From positions 124,001 through 188,000 of the forward strand of contig NZ_FOIJ01000014.1 in the NCBI RefSeq assembly GCF_900111745.1: a DNA stretch of 64,000 bases. The letters run 5' to 3'. The stretch comes from Stigmatella erecta (GTDB taxonomy: Bacteria > Myxococcota > Myxococcia > Myxococcales > Myxococcaceae). Both the position numbers and the translations under genes were made by a program. Below are positions 19,368-30,647 of the stretch, in pieces. Numbering within the stretch: position 1 is the stretch's first letter; every line of letters begins with the position of its first letter. The notes beneath the pieces are model-generated. The model was not told the DNA's origin, ran no database searches, and was given only the letters and a program-made list of their open reading frames with translations.

Positions 19368-19822
19368 GGCCGTGGCCGCGCCGCCCGGAGCGCCTCGGTC
19401 ACGCCTTGCGCGAGCCGGGAGATGTGCTCGGGGTCCCGGCTGAGCAGGACACGCCGCGCGCTGCCCCGCGTCCACAGAACCAGCCAGTACTGGTCCTGCG
19501 CCAGGAGCAGGCCCGCGATGGAGCCGAAGGCCACCACCGTCATGCACCCCAGGGCCGCCTCGTAGATGCCCTGGCCGAGCGCATCGCGGGCCACCATGGC
19601 GGTCATGATGGCGGGAAGCCCCAGCACCGTGCTCACGCCCAGGAGAACCAGGAGCGGCAGCACCCGGGGCGACTGGTGGATGGCCTCCACGCGCAGCACC
19701 TCCCCCAGGGGCCAGGCCCGGCCCCCCGCGACCAGCCGCTCGGTGGTCACCAGCACCCCGTCCGCCTGGAACAGCGTGTTCTCGGCCCGAGGGGCCACCC
19801 TGCTTGGGATGGCGTCGCTCAT
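19364..19822 (-). CDS. Small membrane protein of DUF6232 type
   Basis: 152 residues. The N-terminal part (FQADGVLVTTERLVAGGRAW) is the strand-rich segment typical of DUF6232, followed by two hydrophobic segments (around residues 60-80 and 90-115) and a short basic tail. Function of the family is unknown. Start ATG at 19822 has a strong GGAGGGGAAAGG site. The ATG overlaps the stop of the preceding pseudo-receiver gene (ATGA), so the two are translationally coupled. Confidence 0.7.
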   Translation of the reverse strand: MSDAIPSRVAPRAENTLFQADGVLVTTERLVAGGRAWPLGEVLRVEAIHQSPRVLPLLVLLGVSTVLGLPAIMTAMVARDALGQGIYEAALGCMTVVAFGSIAGLLLAQDQYWLVLWTRGSARRVLLSRDPEHISRLAQGVTEALRAARPRP

Positions 19823-20217
19823 GACCTTTCCCCTCCCTCGCCCGGGAGCCCCACGAGCACCATGCGCCGCAGCTCCTCCATGGGCTGGCCCAGGGCGAAA
19901 CACCCGTGGGCCCCCAGCCGCAGCGCGAGCTGCGTCAGCCGCTCATCGGCGAACGGCAGCAGGATGAAGATGGGCGCAGGGCTGAAGGTGTCCTGGGCGC
20001 ATTGCAGGGCACTCAGGATGTTGCCCCCCCGCTGCACCATCACCAGCACCGCCTCGGGCCGCTCCCCACTCGCGTCCTCCGTGCGCACGGTGATGCCCGC
20101 CTCCCCGAGCACGTCCGACAGGAGCGAGACCAGCGAGCCATCGGCCCCCAGCAGCAGGAGCTGGGCGGACCGCGGGGCGTCCTCCTTCCGGGCCACCTCG
20201 CCAGGGTCAGCGCGCAT
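19819..20217 (-). CDS. Degenerate receiver-like protein
   Basis: 132 residues from ATG 20217, which overlaps the Pal-like gene by 11 bases. The pattern of alternating strands and helices (QLLLLGADGSLVSLLSDVL ... PIFILLPFA ... LGAHGCFALGQP) follows a response-regulator receiver. The paired acidic residues, the phospho-acceptor Asp and the conserved Lys all appear to be missing (the Lys-Pro position reads Gln-Pro). It probably works without phosphorylation, as a protein-interaction module. Alternative: an unrelated Rossmann-like fold. Encoded between Pal and DUF6232 in one unit. Confidence 0.65.
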   Translation of the reverse strand: MRADPGEVARKEDAPRSAQLLLLGADGSLVSLLSDVLGEAGITVRTEDASGERPEAVLVMVQRGGNILSALQCAQDTFSPAPIFILLPFADERLTQLALRLGAHGCFALGQPMEELRRMVLVGLPGEGGERS

Positions 20218-20743
20218 CCAGCCTCGCCTGGGCCACCGAGAGGTTGAACTCGCTGCGGCGATTCCGGGACCAGACGTCTTCACCGCTCCCCTGCACCGCC
20301 GGGCTCTCCTCGCCGTAGGAGACCACCTTGATGGCGTTGCGTCCCACGCCGAGCTTCACCAGGTAGTCCTTCGCCATCGCGGCCCGGCGCTGCCCCAGGG
20401 CCAGATTGTACTCCGTGGTGCCCAGCTCACAGGTGTGCCCGGAGATCGTCACCTGGGCCCCGGGCCGCCGCCGCAGGGCCTCGGCGAGCCGGTCCAGCGT
20501 GTCCCGCGACTCGGGCCGCAACGTGGTGGAGTCGAGCTCGTAATAGATGGGGCCGAACGTCAGCGACGACAGCCCGGCGTCCTCGCCGGTGACGGGAGGC
20601 TTGGGGGCCACCGGCGCGGGCGGCGGGGGCGGCGTCGCCCGGCCCGAGAGGCCCTCGTTGGAGGAGACCGTGGCCGCGGACTTCGTGGCACACGCACTCG
20701 CGCCGAGCGCGAGCAGGAGGCAGGGAAGCAGGAAAGAGCGCAT
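20207..20743 (-). CDS. OmpA/Pal-like peptidoglycan-binding lipoprotein
   Basis: 178 residues. Signal sequence with lipobox LGASAC (Cys near 18), a Pro-rich linker (residues about 36-52), then an OmpA-C domain: YYELDSTTLRPES, ISGHTCELGTTEYN, and a C-terminal SRNRRSEF segment that matches the diaminopimelate-binding region. It should sit in the outer membrane and grip peptidoglycan. At 178 residues it is close to classical Pal, but no tol genes are nearby, so it is a Pal-like paralogue and not necessarily the Tol-Pal member. First gene of a three-gene overlapping unit. Confidence 0.88.
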   Translation of the reverse strand: MRSFLLPCLLLALGASACATKSAATVSSNEGLSGRATPPPPPAPVAPKPPVTGEDAGLSSLTFGPIYYELDSTTLRPESRDTLDRLAEALRRRPGAQVTISGHTCELGTTEYNLALGQRRAAMAKDYLVKLGVGRNAIKVVSYGEESPAVQGSGEDVWSRNRRSEFNLSVAQARLDAR

Positions 20744-20830
20744 GCGTCCCTCTCAAGCAACCCCCATGCCCATCCGTCTTCCCTCGGAAGCCCCCTCCAG
20801 GGCGGCCCCGCTCCGGGGTATCCCGCCAGC

Positions 20831-22204
<1,374 letters not shown>

Positions 22205-24390
22205 GCCGCTCCTCTACGGTTGCCGGCCCGGCCACGGGCCACAGCAGCGTGAAACAGGTTCCCTGCCCCGGCTCGCTCTCCAGCTCCACGCGGCCCCCGT
22301 GGTTGCGGACGATCTGCGCGACGATCGCCAGGCCCAGCCCCGTGCCCTGGCCCCGCTTCTTCGTCGTGAAGAACGGATCGAACACCTGGTTGCGGCTCTC
22401 CGCGGGGATGCCGCACCCATCGTCCCGCACCAACAGCGTCACGAAGCCCCAGGCCCCCGCCGAGGAGCCATCCGGGGCCGTCGCGGACAGGTGCACCCGC
22501 CCGCCCGCGCTGCAGGCGTCACACGCGTTGAGGACCAGGTTCACCAGGGCCTGCTGGAGCTGATCGGGATCCGCGGCCAGCAGGGGCAGCCCCTCGGGCA
22601 CGTCCAGCTCCAGCACCACCTGCCGCCGCTCCGCCTCCAGGCGCAGCAGCTCGTACACGTCGCGCAGGAGCCGGCTCAGGGCCACGGGCCGCGCCACCGC
22701 CGGTTGCAGCCGCGAGAAGTCCAGGAGCTGGCGGATGGTGCGGCTCACCTGGTCGATCTGATCGACGATGACGCCCACGCCCGCCGCCTGGGGATGCGCG
22801 GCCCCGAGCTTGCCGAGCACGTACTCGGCGCGGCCCCGCACCACGCCCAGCGGCGTGCCGATCTCGTGGGCGATGCCTGCGGCGAGCACCCCCACCGTGG
22901 CGAGCTTCTCGGCGCGCAGCAGCTGGGTCTCCAGGGCCCGGACGTTGCTCAGGTCCTCGATGACCAGCAGCGTGCGGACCTCGGGGTCCCTCGCCTCCAG
23001 CGGCACGACGTGAAGGTTGTACTGCCCTTCCTCGCCGAACAGCGTGAGCGGCTCGCCCAGCAGGCTGCGCACCCGCGACTCGCCCGCGGCGGCCTCCACG
23101 AGCGCCGTCAGCCGGGCCACCACCGGCTCCGGCGCCTGCGGAAACGTGGAGGCCAGCGGGGAGCCAATCGCGTCCGGGGGCAGCCGGGCCCGCAGCGGCT
23201 GGTTCACCGCGCTCACCCGGCCCTCGGCGGTGAGCGCCAGCACCCCGGTGGGAATGTGATCGAGGATCTTCTGCGTCTTGTCATGCAGGTGCGCGAGCCG
23301 GTCCGCGTGCCGGCGGCTCTCCCGCAGCGCCACCGCGCGGCGCTGGGCCACCATGACATAGACGCCGAAGGCGACCAGGAAGAGCGCGACCAGCAGCGCC
23401 GCCAGCGACAGCCGCAACACGAGCCCCCGCTCGTGCGAGCGCAGCGCGGCCGTGGACACCAGGGTGGCCGCCGACCAGTGACTGCCTCCCTTGAGCGGAA
23501 TGGGCGTGAAGGCCGCCACCGCCTCCGCGGTGCCCAGCCCCAGCCGGGCCGCTTCCTGCTCACCCAGCAAGAGCGTGCCCCGCTCCCCCTTCCTCATTTT
23601 CTCAGCAAGCGAGGCGTACAGGGTCATGCGCCCGGTGTCCCCCGCTACCCGCTGGTACCAGTCCGCCAGCACCGGATCACTCGCGGGGCTGGGGCGCCCG
23701 TGGGCCCCGATGAGCAGCAGGCGCGCCTCGGAGTCCGAGGTGACGATCCGCAACGGGAGAAAGAAGGACTCCATGTCCACCAGCACCGCCACCACGCCCC
23801 CGGGCCCCCCTTCATCCTGGGGGATGGCGGTGGCCAGGACGCGCAGCCAGGCGCCCCCCGCCTCCTCGAGCGGCGGCGAGCTGGTGATGTCGCCCGGCGG
23901 GCTCTGGAGCGCCAGGGGCACCAGCTCCGCCATCCGGGGAAAGAGCTGCCCCTGGGCCACCCGGGGCTCCGCGCGCCGGTCCACCAGGCGCAGCCGCTCC
24001 GTGCCCTGCGCGTCATAGACCGCGATGGCCTTGAACTGCCCGACGACCTCCAGCAGCGCCCGCAGCTCCCGGCGGTGCTCCTCCAGCGGGCCCGGCTGGG
24101 AGAGCAGCTCTCCGGCGAAGCTCAGGTCCTCGCCAATCTGCTCCAGTGAGTCCGTCACGCCCCGGGTCGCCTCGGTGAGCTGCGCCTGGCGATCCACAGT
24201 GAATTGCCGAACCAACTCAGCCCGGTTATGCCGGATGACCGTGAGGACGCCTGCTCCCACGCTTGCCAGCGCCACGCACAACAGAAGGATGGGAACCAGC
24301 GTGTGGCGCATGGCGGTCAATCCAGCCCTTAGCAACCTGCGTACCCGGATGCTCCCGGAAGCCCCCCCGCCCTAGCCCCTTGCCGAACCC

Positions 24391-24427
24391 TGGCACTTTG
24401 CCACACCCGCCCTGGCATTCCGCCAGG
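24391..24427. promoter_or_regulatory. Two tandem TGGC-N5-GCCA palindromes in a divergent promoter region
   Basis: Site 1 is TGGC-ACTTT-GCCA at 24391-24403. Site 2 is TGGC-ATTCC-GCCA at 24413-24425, extended by one C/G pair on each side. The centres are 22 bases apart, two helical turns. They lie between the histidine kinase start (24311) and the radical SAM start (24480), so a dimeric regulator could control either gene. Seen directly; the binding protein is unknown. Confidence 0.5.
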
Positions 24428-24479
24428 AACGCGGGCCGCATCTTTTTGCCACCCGTGAAACATCCTTCATTGTCCTCCA

Positions 24480-25895
24480 ATGCGGATTGCCATCATCGCG
24501 ACGTACACCCACCCCACCCGGCGGCGCGTCAAAGAGCCGTCCATCATGCAATCGGCCGTGCCGGAGCTCATCGCGGGCCTGTGCCCGCGCGACGCGGAGA
24601 TCGAACTCTTCAACGAGAAGGAGCAGGACATCCCGCTCGACCGGCACTGGGATCTCGTCTTCTTCTCCTATCTGCACTCCTACTACGAGCACACCAAGGT
24701 GCTCTCCACGCTCTTCCGCCAGCGCGGCATGGTGACGGTGGCGGGCGGCCGCCATGCGGGCCACTTCGCCGATGACGCGGAGCAGTACTTCGATGCCGTC
24801 ATCACCGGCGAGCCGGAGCCCAACGTGCCCGCCCTCCTCCGGGACTTCGAGAAGGGACAGCTCCAGAAGCGCTACAGCCTGCCCTCCTCCGGCCCGGACG
24901 CCATCCAGCCGTACCGGTATGATCTCATCGACTTCAAGAACAACCGGGTGCGGCTGGCAGGCATCGAGGCCTCGCGCGGCTGTCCCTTCCGCTGCAACTT
25001 CTGCGTGCTCACCGGCCACGAGCGCTACCGCTACCGGGCCATTCCTCAGGTCATCGAGGAGATCCGCACGAAGATGACGTGGAACAAGAACTTCTTCGGG
25101 GCGATGGACAACGTCTTCATCTTCCTGGACAACAACCTGGGCGGCTCGCCCAAGTACCTGCGCGAGCTGTGCGAGGCGCTCATTCCCCTGAAAAAGATCT
25201 GGGGCTGCGCGCTCACCTTCAACATCCTCAAGGATGAGTCGCTCGTGCGGCTGATGGCCCAGGCCGGGTGCCGCTACATCTACACCGGCATGGAGTCGCT
25301 CAACCCCGAGTCGCTCAAGGCCATGAACAAGGGCCAGAACAAGCTGAGCGAGGTGGACACCATCATCCGGCGCACCTTCTCGCACGGCATCGTCCTGTCC
25401 TTCGGCCTCATCGTCGGCTCGGATGGGGACACCAACGAGTACCTGGAGAGGCTCCCCGAGTACCTGTCGGACCTGAAGTACTTCGCGGTGACGTTCCTGG
25501 GCATCGTCTGCCCCTACCCGGAGACGCCCTTCTTCCGGGAGGTGCAGTCCGAGGGCCGCCTGCTGCCGGGCACCATCAGCCGGGACTACGACGGCTACAC
25601 CCTGTGCCACCGGCCGAAGAACCTGCACCCCTCCGAGGTGGTGGAGCACTTCACCCGGCTGTGCGACACGCTGGGCACGCTGCCCAACATCGTCCGGCAC
25701 TACGGCGCCTGGTTGATGCGCAGCGACATGCCGCGCTACCGCAGCACCCTGTTCTTCTCCGGGCCGGAGATCCTCAGCATCCGCAACCCCGTGAAGAACA
25801 AGGAGCGCCGCTACATCGCCGGCATGGACCCCCTCGAGGACTGGGACGCCCAGCAGATGAAGGCCCTGGGGCTACAGCCTCAGCGTCTCAGCTGA
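24480..25895 (+). CDS. B12-binding/radical SAM protein of unknown substrate
   Basis: 471 residues. An N-terminal Rossmann-like region (residues 1 to about 130) resembles cobalamin-binding domains of class B radical SAM enzymes, although the DxHxxG motif is not evident. The radical SAM centre is RGCPFRCNFC (CxxxCxxC, near residue 165-175), which holds a 4Fe-4S cluster, followed by a TIM-barrel with GMESLNPESL. The family includes methyltransferases, BchE-type cyclases and lipid-modifying enzymes; the reaction here cannot be read. No obvious Shine-Dalgarno is present. The 3' end overlaps the convergent cyclase gene by 24 bases. Confidence 0.85.
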   Translation: MRIAIIATYTHPTRRRVKEPSIMQSAVPELIAGLCPRDAEIELFNEKEQDIPLDRHWDLVFFSYLHSYYEHTKVLSTLFRQRGMVTVAGGRHAGHFADDAEQYFDAVITGEPEPNVPALLRDFEKGQLQKRYSLPSSGPDAIQPYRYDLIDFKNNRVRLAGIEASRGCPFRCNFCVLTGHERYRYRAIPQVIEEIRTKMTWNKNFFGAMDNVFIFLDNNLGGSPKYLRELCEALIPLKKIWGCALTFNILKDESLVRLMAQAGCRYIYTGMESLNPESLKAMNKGQNKLSEVDTIIRRTFSHGIVLSFGLIVGSDGDTNEYLERLPEYLSDLKYFAVTFLGIVCPYPETPFFREVQSEGRLLPGTISRDYDGYTLCHRPKNLHPSEVVEHFTRLCDTLGTLPNIVRHYGAWLMRSDMPRYRSTLFFSGPEILSIRNPVKNKERRYIAGMDPLEDWDAQQMKALGLQPQRLS

Positions 25896-28800
25896 GCGCT
25901 CCGAGGAGGCCGGGAGCGCCGGACGGGGCCGGGGCAGGCTGGGGGTATCCGCCTGCTCCAGCCGCTCCACCCGGCGCAGCTCGGCCCGGGCGCCAATGGC
26001 GGTGAAGATCTCCCGCGCGCGCGCGAGCAGCTCCGCGCGGCGGTGCGGCAAGGCCACCGCCGCATCGAAGTACGCCACGCCCGTCTCCCACCGGTTGGGG
26101 CTCTTCTCCAGGAGGTCGAGGGCCTGCTGGAAGGCGGGCTCGGCGGCGGCCACGCCCTTGCGCAGCCGCAGCGCGCGGGCCGTCACCCGCTGGGCGGGGC
26201 CCCGCATATAAGGATACAGCCGCGAGATAGCCCGGGCCTTGAAGCCGCCCAGCCGGACAATCCGCAGCAGCTTCGCGCGGGGCACCGACGTGGCGCCCTC
26301 CTCCAGGGCGAAGAGCGCCGCCTCCACCGCGTCCACCAGGCCGATCTGCAGGAACGGCACGAGCACCTGGTAGCTCCAGACGGTCTCGAAGGCCCGCACG
26401 GCCATCTGGGCCGACTCCTCCACCATGTGCTCGCGCACGGCGAGCTGGGCCAGGTGGTTGAGGCTGGCGCACTGGTTGGCCAGGTCCTTCACCTCGATGC
26501 TGATGCGCAGCCCCTTCTCCATCTCCGCGCTCAGCGCCTCCACCTCGCCCTCGCCCCGCAGGTACTGGCAGAACGGCACCCACGCGTGTGCCCAGCCCTG
26601 GTGCATCAGCGCGTTGAGCTCCGAGCCCAGCTCGCCCATCTGCCGGAACACCTGCTCGGCGGTCTCGAAGCGCGAGGCGAAGAAGTGGCTGGTGGCCAGG
26701 ATCATCATCGCGGTCTGGACTTCCCACCGCTCGCCCACCTGGCGCAGCACGCCCACGGCCTCTTCCTGCAGCTTCACCGCCTGGTCCAGCTCGTTGCGGA
26801 AGAGCGCGTTGGTGCCCACGCGGCTCAGGGCGATGCCCTCGGCCACCGCGTCGCGCGACTGCCGGCCGTGCTCCAGGGCCCGGTCCAGGTAGCGCGTGGA
26901 GCGCCCCAGGAGCCCTGCGCCAAACAGCATGGTGCCGTAGTAGCCGCTGGCCTGGCTCAGGCCGTAGTCCGAGTGCAGGCGCTCGGCCATGTTGATGGCC
27001 ACCAGCGTCGCCCAGGAGAGCTTCGCCAGGTCCGCGAAGTAGTAGATGCGGATGAGCGAGATGAGCGTGTTGAGCTGCTTGATGTAGAGCGGCAGGCGCT
27101 GCTGCGGCACGGGCCGGATGAGCCAGGGGAACGCCTGACTCAGCACGTGCATGCTGAACTGCACCCCGGTGCGCAGCGCCAGCCCCACCTTGGTGTGCGG
27201 GGCGCCCTTGCCCAGCAGCTTCAGCGCGTGCTCCAGCTCGGGGATGGCCCGGCTGGAGTCCCCCTTCTCCTGGAAGGCCCGCCCCAGCCCGATGTGGATG
27301 TCCGCGCGCCGGTCATCCCGCGTCTCGTCGAACAGGCACTGCTCGAACATCTGGATGGCGGAGGCGTACTGGCCCGCCTGCAGGAGCGTCTCGGCCAGCT
27401 CCACCATGATCTGCCGCGTGTGCAGCAGCATCTCCTCCCGCTCGCCCGTCTCGGCGGTGAAGAACAAGTCCAGGGCGCGGTTGTAGTGGTGGATGGCCTC
27501 CTCGTTCGCGTACTGCCGCTTGGCGGCACGCGCGGCGGCCAGCGTGTACTCCAGGCCCTTCTTCTCGTCGTTTCCCGCCAGGTAGTGGTAGGCGAGGATG
27601 CCCGCGGGCTTGACGGGGTTGTCCGCCGCCTTCTGCTCCAGGTACCGCGCCAGCCGCCGGTGCAGGTCCTCCCGCTGCCGCACGAGCAGCGTGTTGTACG
27701 CCACGTCGCGGATGACGATGTGCTTGAAGAGGCAGGTGTAGGGCTCCTCCACCTCCAGGAGAATCATCCCCAGGTGGGTGAGCGCCTTCATCGCCCGCTT
27801 CGCCTCTTCCAGATCGATGGCGCCCGGCAGGAGCGCGTGCACGGCATCCAGCGAGAAGATGCGCCCGATGACGGAGGCGACCTTCACGATGAGCCGCTCC
27901 ATGTCCGGCAGCAAGTCGATGCGGTTGAGCACCACGTCCTGGATGGAGTCCGGAATCCGGATGTCCTGGAGCGCCCGGCGCAGCACCCGCTTGCCGTCCG
28001 GCCCTTCCTCCAGGTGCCCCTCCTCCACCAGCCCCTCCACCAGCGACTCGATGAAGAACGGGTTGCCCTGGACCTTGGCCTGCAGCAGGTTCTCCAGCGC
28101 CCGGTTGGGGGGCTCCAGCTTCAGGTGGAGCCGCAGCAGCTCGCGCGTGTCCTCCTCGCTCAGGTGCGACAAGTCCACCCGGCGCAGGCTCTCCAGGGAC
28201 TGCAGCGCGCGCAGCGCCTCGCTCGGCCGCATCGTGACCAGCACCGTGAGGCGCAAGGGCCCCAGCCGGGTGGCCACGTACTCGATGAGATCCAGCGAGA
28301 TGCGGTCCGCCCAGTGCAGATCCTCGAAGAACAGGAGCAGCGGGGTGAGCTGCGTGCGCCGGTCCAGCAGCTGGTGGATGATGTGGAAGACCTGCTGGTT
28401 CTTCTGCCGCGCGTCCAGCGCCGCCGTCCGCTCGTCCTCCATCACGGACAGGCCCATGATGCCCGCCAGCACGGGAATCCACTCGGGCCCCACGCCCTCC
28501 AGCTCCTGGAACTCGCGCTCGACGTGGGCGAGCTGTTCCGCGGGCTCGTCCACCCCGTGGAGCTGGAAGAGCTGCAGCAGCACCTCCTTCCAGGGGAAGA
28601 AGGGGGTGAACATCTCGTACGAGTAGCAGATGCCGTACAGCGTGCGAGCCCCCAGCGCCTCGGCCTCGTCCACGAGCCGGCTGGACAGGCGGGACTTGCC
28701 GATCCCCGCCTCGCCCGAGACGATGCAGACGCGCCCCGCCCCGGCGATGGACTCCTCCACCGCCTTGAGCAGCAGCTCCATCTCGGAGCGGCGGCCGACG

Positions 28801-30194
28801 ATCTCGCCCTTGCCCTTGAGCAGCAGGCTGCGCACCTGCCGCGACGCGGGCTGGAGCTGGTAGGCCGGCACCGGGCGGGGAATGCCGCGCAGCGCCAGAT
28901 CCCCCACGTGCGTGGTGACGAACTCCCGCTGGAGCTTCCGTTCCGTCTGCGCATCCAGCAGGACGCCGGACTCGCGCACCGAGGCCATCAGCCGGGCGGA
29001 GAGGTTCACCACCTCGCCCAGGGCCCAGAAGCCCTTGCGGGACGGGGCCCCCATCTCCCCCCAGTAGGCATGCCCGGTGGCGATGCCCACGCGCAGCGCC
29101 TCGATGAACGGGAAGGCCACCTGCGCCTTCAGGAGCTTGGAGGCGAAGTGGCAGGCCAGCAGCTCCTTGTTCTCCTGCGCCGTGGGTGCCCCGAAGACGA
29201 TGTAGAGGACGTTGCCCTTGTCCGTGAAGTCCGTCATGAGCAGCACGCCCCCGTGGAGGGTGCTCTCGCGCTGGGCGAAGGTGAAGAACGCGTTCAGCTC
29301 GCGCACGAACTCCACGGCCTCATCGTGCGAGCGCCGTGTCCCCACGCGCACGAAGACACAGGTGAGCTCGCGGAAGTCCGCGCTGAAGCCCTGGTGCGCG
29401 CTGATGGCCGTGCGCTGCAGCTCCGGGTGCATCATCCGCGCCCGGGGCCCCAGCGTCAGCGCGCTGCCCACCGCCAGGTTGCGGGGCGGCTGCGTGGGGA
29501 TGGCCGAGGAGGGAACGAACTGGAAGAAGCCCGCGCGCGCCTCCCCGAGCAGGCCCGGCGGCAGCAGGGCACTGGCCTCCTGGCTGAGGAACACCTCGCC
29601 GCCCCGGGACTTCTTCTCCGCGGCCACGGCCTGCTCCATCGGCTGGCCAATGAGGGCCGGGTGCAGCCACTGCTCGGACTCCCCGAGCATGACGCGGTGG
29701 CACTCGCCAAAGCCCACGCCCACGCGCGAGGACAGGGTGAAGTGCTTGCCCAGCAGCTCCACGCTGCCAAAGCTGGCCAGCTTGCGCTGCACGAAGGCCC
29801 CGCAGAGCGCGGCGCGGCGCACCACGTCCTCGTCCCGCTCGGCCCGCTCCGGCTCGAAGAGCGCCAGCACCGAGTCCCCGGCGAACTGGTAGATGTCGCC
29901 GCCGAAGTCCCGGATGCCCTCCACCACCGCGGAGAAGTAGCTGGACAGGAGCCGCTGCAGCGCGTCGATGCCCCGGGGGCCGGCGCTGCTCAGCGAGAGC
30001 ACGATGGGCGTGAAGCCCGCGATGTCCAGCAGCAGGCTCGCCCCGCGCACGGGCTCCACGGGCGCGGGCGGCGCCCCGCCCCCCTGGGCCAGCCGGCGGA
30101 CGATCGCCGCCGGCACATAGGGGGCCAGCGACGCCAGGGTCATCCGCTCGCTGGCGGGCCGCAGTGCCTGGCCGGTGTCCATGCCCAGGCTCAT
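25872..30194 (-). CDS. Giant signalling protein: two cyclase-like domains, AAA ATPase, TPR repeats
   Basis: 1440 residues. The N-terminal class III nucleotide cyclase domain (LLLDIAGFT near 55; YQFAGDSVLALF near 105) keeps both metal-binding Asp positions. A second cyclase-like domain (residues about 270-420, LTCVFVRVG ... GNVLYIVFGAP) lacks them and is probably regulatory. Then comes a STAND/AAA-type ATPase with Walker A GEAGIGKS (near 496) and Walker B LLLFFEDLHWAD (near 623), and from about 850 onward TPR-like helical repeats. The order matches soluble adenylyl cyclase (ADCY10-like) proteins. It should be cytoplasmic and may make cAMP. It starts 4 bases after the upstream membrane protein stop, so they are cotranscribed. 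Confidence 0.88.
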   Translation of the reverse strand: MSLGMDTGQALRPASERMTLASLAPYVPAAIVRRLAQGGGAPPAPVEPVRGASLLLDIAGFTPIVLSLSSAGPRGIDALQRLLSSYFSAVVEGIRDFGGDIYQFAGDSVLALFEPERAERDEDVVRRAALCGAFVQRKLASFGSVELLGKHFTLSSRVGVGFGECHRVMLGESEQWLHPALIGQPMEQAVAAEKKSRGGEVFLSQEASALLPPGLLGEARAGFFQFVPSSAIPTQPPRNLAVGSALTLGPRARMMHPELQRTAISAHQGFSADFRELTCVFVRVGTRRSHDEAVEFVRELNAFFTFAQRESTLHGGVLLMTDFTDKGNVLYIVFGAPTAQENKELLACHFASKLLKAQVAFPFIEALRVGIATGHAYWGEMGAPSRKGFWALGEVVNLSARLMASVRESGVLLDAQTERKLQREFVTTHVGDLALRGIPRPVPAYQLQPASRQVRSLLLKGKGEIVGRRSEMELLLKAVEESIAGAGRVCIVSGEAGIGKSRLSSRLVDEAEALGARTLYGICYSYEMFTPFFPWKEVLLQLFQLHGVDEPAEQLAHVEREFQELEGVGPEWIPVLAGIMGLSVMEDERTAALDARQKNQQVFHIIHQLLDRRTQLTPLLLFFEDLHWADRISLDLIEYVATRLGPLRLTVLVTMRPSEALRALQSLESLRRVDLSHLSEEDTRELLRLHLKLEPPNRALENLLQAKVQGNPFFIESLVEGLVEEGHLEEGPDGKRVLRRALQDIRIPDSIQDVVLNRIDLLPDMERLIVKVASVIGRIFSLDAVHALLPGAIDLEEAKRAMKALTHLGMILLEVEEPYTCLFKHIVIRDVAYNTLLVRQREDLHRRLARYLEQKAADNPVKPAGILAYHYLAGNDEKKGLEYTLAAARAAKRQYANEEAIHHYNRALDLFFTAETGEREEMLLHTRQIMVELAETLLQAGQYASAIQMFEQCLFDETRDDRRADIHIGLGRAFQEKGDSSRAIPELEHALKLLGKGAPHTKVGLALRTGVQFSMHVLSQAFPWLIRPVPQQRLPLYIKQLNTLISLIRIYYFADLAKLSWATLVAINMAERLHSDYGLSQASGYYGTMLFGAGLLGRSTRYLDRALEHGRQSRDAVAEGIALSRVGTNALFRNELDQAVKLQEEAVGVLRQVGERWEVQTAMMILATSHFFASRFETAEQVFRQMGELGSELNALMHQGWAHAWVPFCQYLRGEGEVEALSAEMEKGLRISIEVKDLANQCASLNHLAQLAVREHMVEESAQMAVRAFETVWSYQVLVPFLQIGLVDAVEAALFALEEGATSVPRAKLLRIVRLGGFKARAISRLYPYMRGPAQRVTARALRLRKGVAAAEPAFQQALDLLEKSPNRWETGVAYFDAAVALPHRRAELLARAREIFTAIGARAELRRVERLEQADTPSLPRPRPALPASSERSAETLRL

Positions 30195-30198
30195 ACAC

Positions 30199-30600
30199 TC
30201 ATGCCAGCGTGGAGTAACGCAGCCACAGCGCCATGAAGCCCACCGCGGCCCAGAACAACGTTTCGATGGTCTCCGTCATGGGTTGAATGCGCCGGATGGC
30301 GCCCCACACGTGCACGGCCACCATCAGCCCGGCCGTCAGGGCCACGAGCTCGAACAGCCTCAGGTTGCTCTTCGGCTCCGGGATGCCTTGGGCCACGACG
30401 ATGATGATCGCCAGGGACACCGCCCCCAGGCAACGGCCGAAGTAGACCGTCAGGTCCCTGCCCTCCTCGGGCAATTTCCACCTGAACACGCGCGCCCACG
30501 CCAACGGAACGAACAGCAACGGGAGCGCCACCACCACCAGGAAGAAGCTGGTGGCAAAGACGAGAAACCAACTGGCCAGCGGATAGTCGGAGCTGATCAT
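30199..30600 (-). CDS. Small four-helix membrane protein, function unknown
   Basis: 133 residues with four hydrophobic segments (about 10-33, 50-70, 80-98, 108-126) and few charged residues between them. I recognise no family. It is directly upstream of, and probably cotranscribed with, the giant cyclase, so a role as a membrane partner or sensor for it is possible. It has its own promoter-like element and palindrome just upstream. Confidence 0.7.
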   Translation of the reverse strand: MISSDYPLASWFLVFATSFFLVVVALPLLFVPLAWARVFRWKLPEEGRDLTVYFGRCLGAVSLAIIIVVAQGIPEPKSNLRLFELVALTAGLMVAVHVWGAIRRIQPMTETIETLFWAAVGFMALWLRYSTLA

Positions 30601-30647
30601 GGCGCGGCCCAGAGCCAGGGTGGCGAGATGCCACCTCCGAGGCGCTG

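Noticed and set aside
24385-24430. Sigma-54 promoter (TGGCAC-N5-TTGC) before the radical SAM gene
   Set aside because: TGGCAC is present but the GC element falls at the wrong distance; the sequence is better read as palindromes.
26043-30236. 1397-codon plus-strand frame
   Set aside because: Exact antisense of the cyclase/AAA/TPR gene; a result of high third-position GC.
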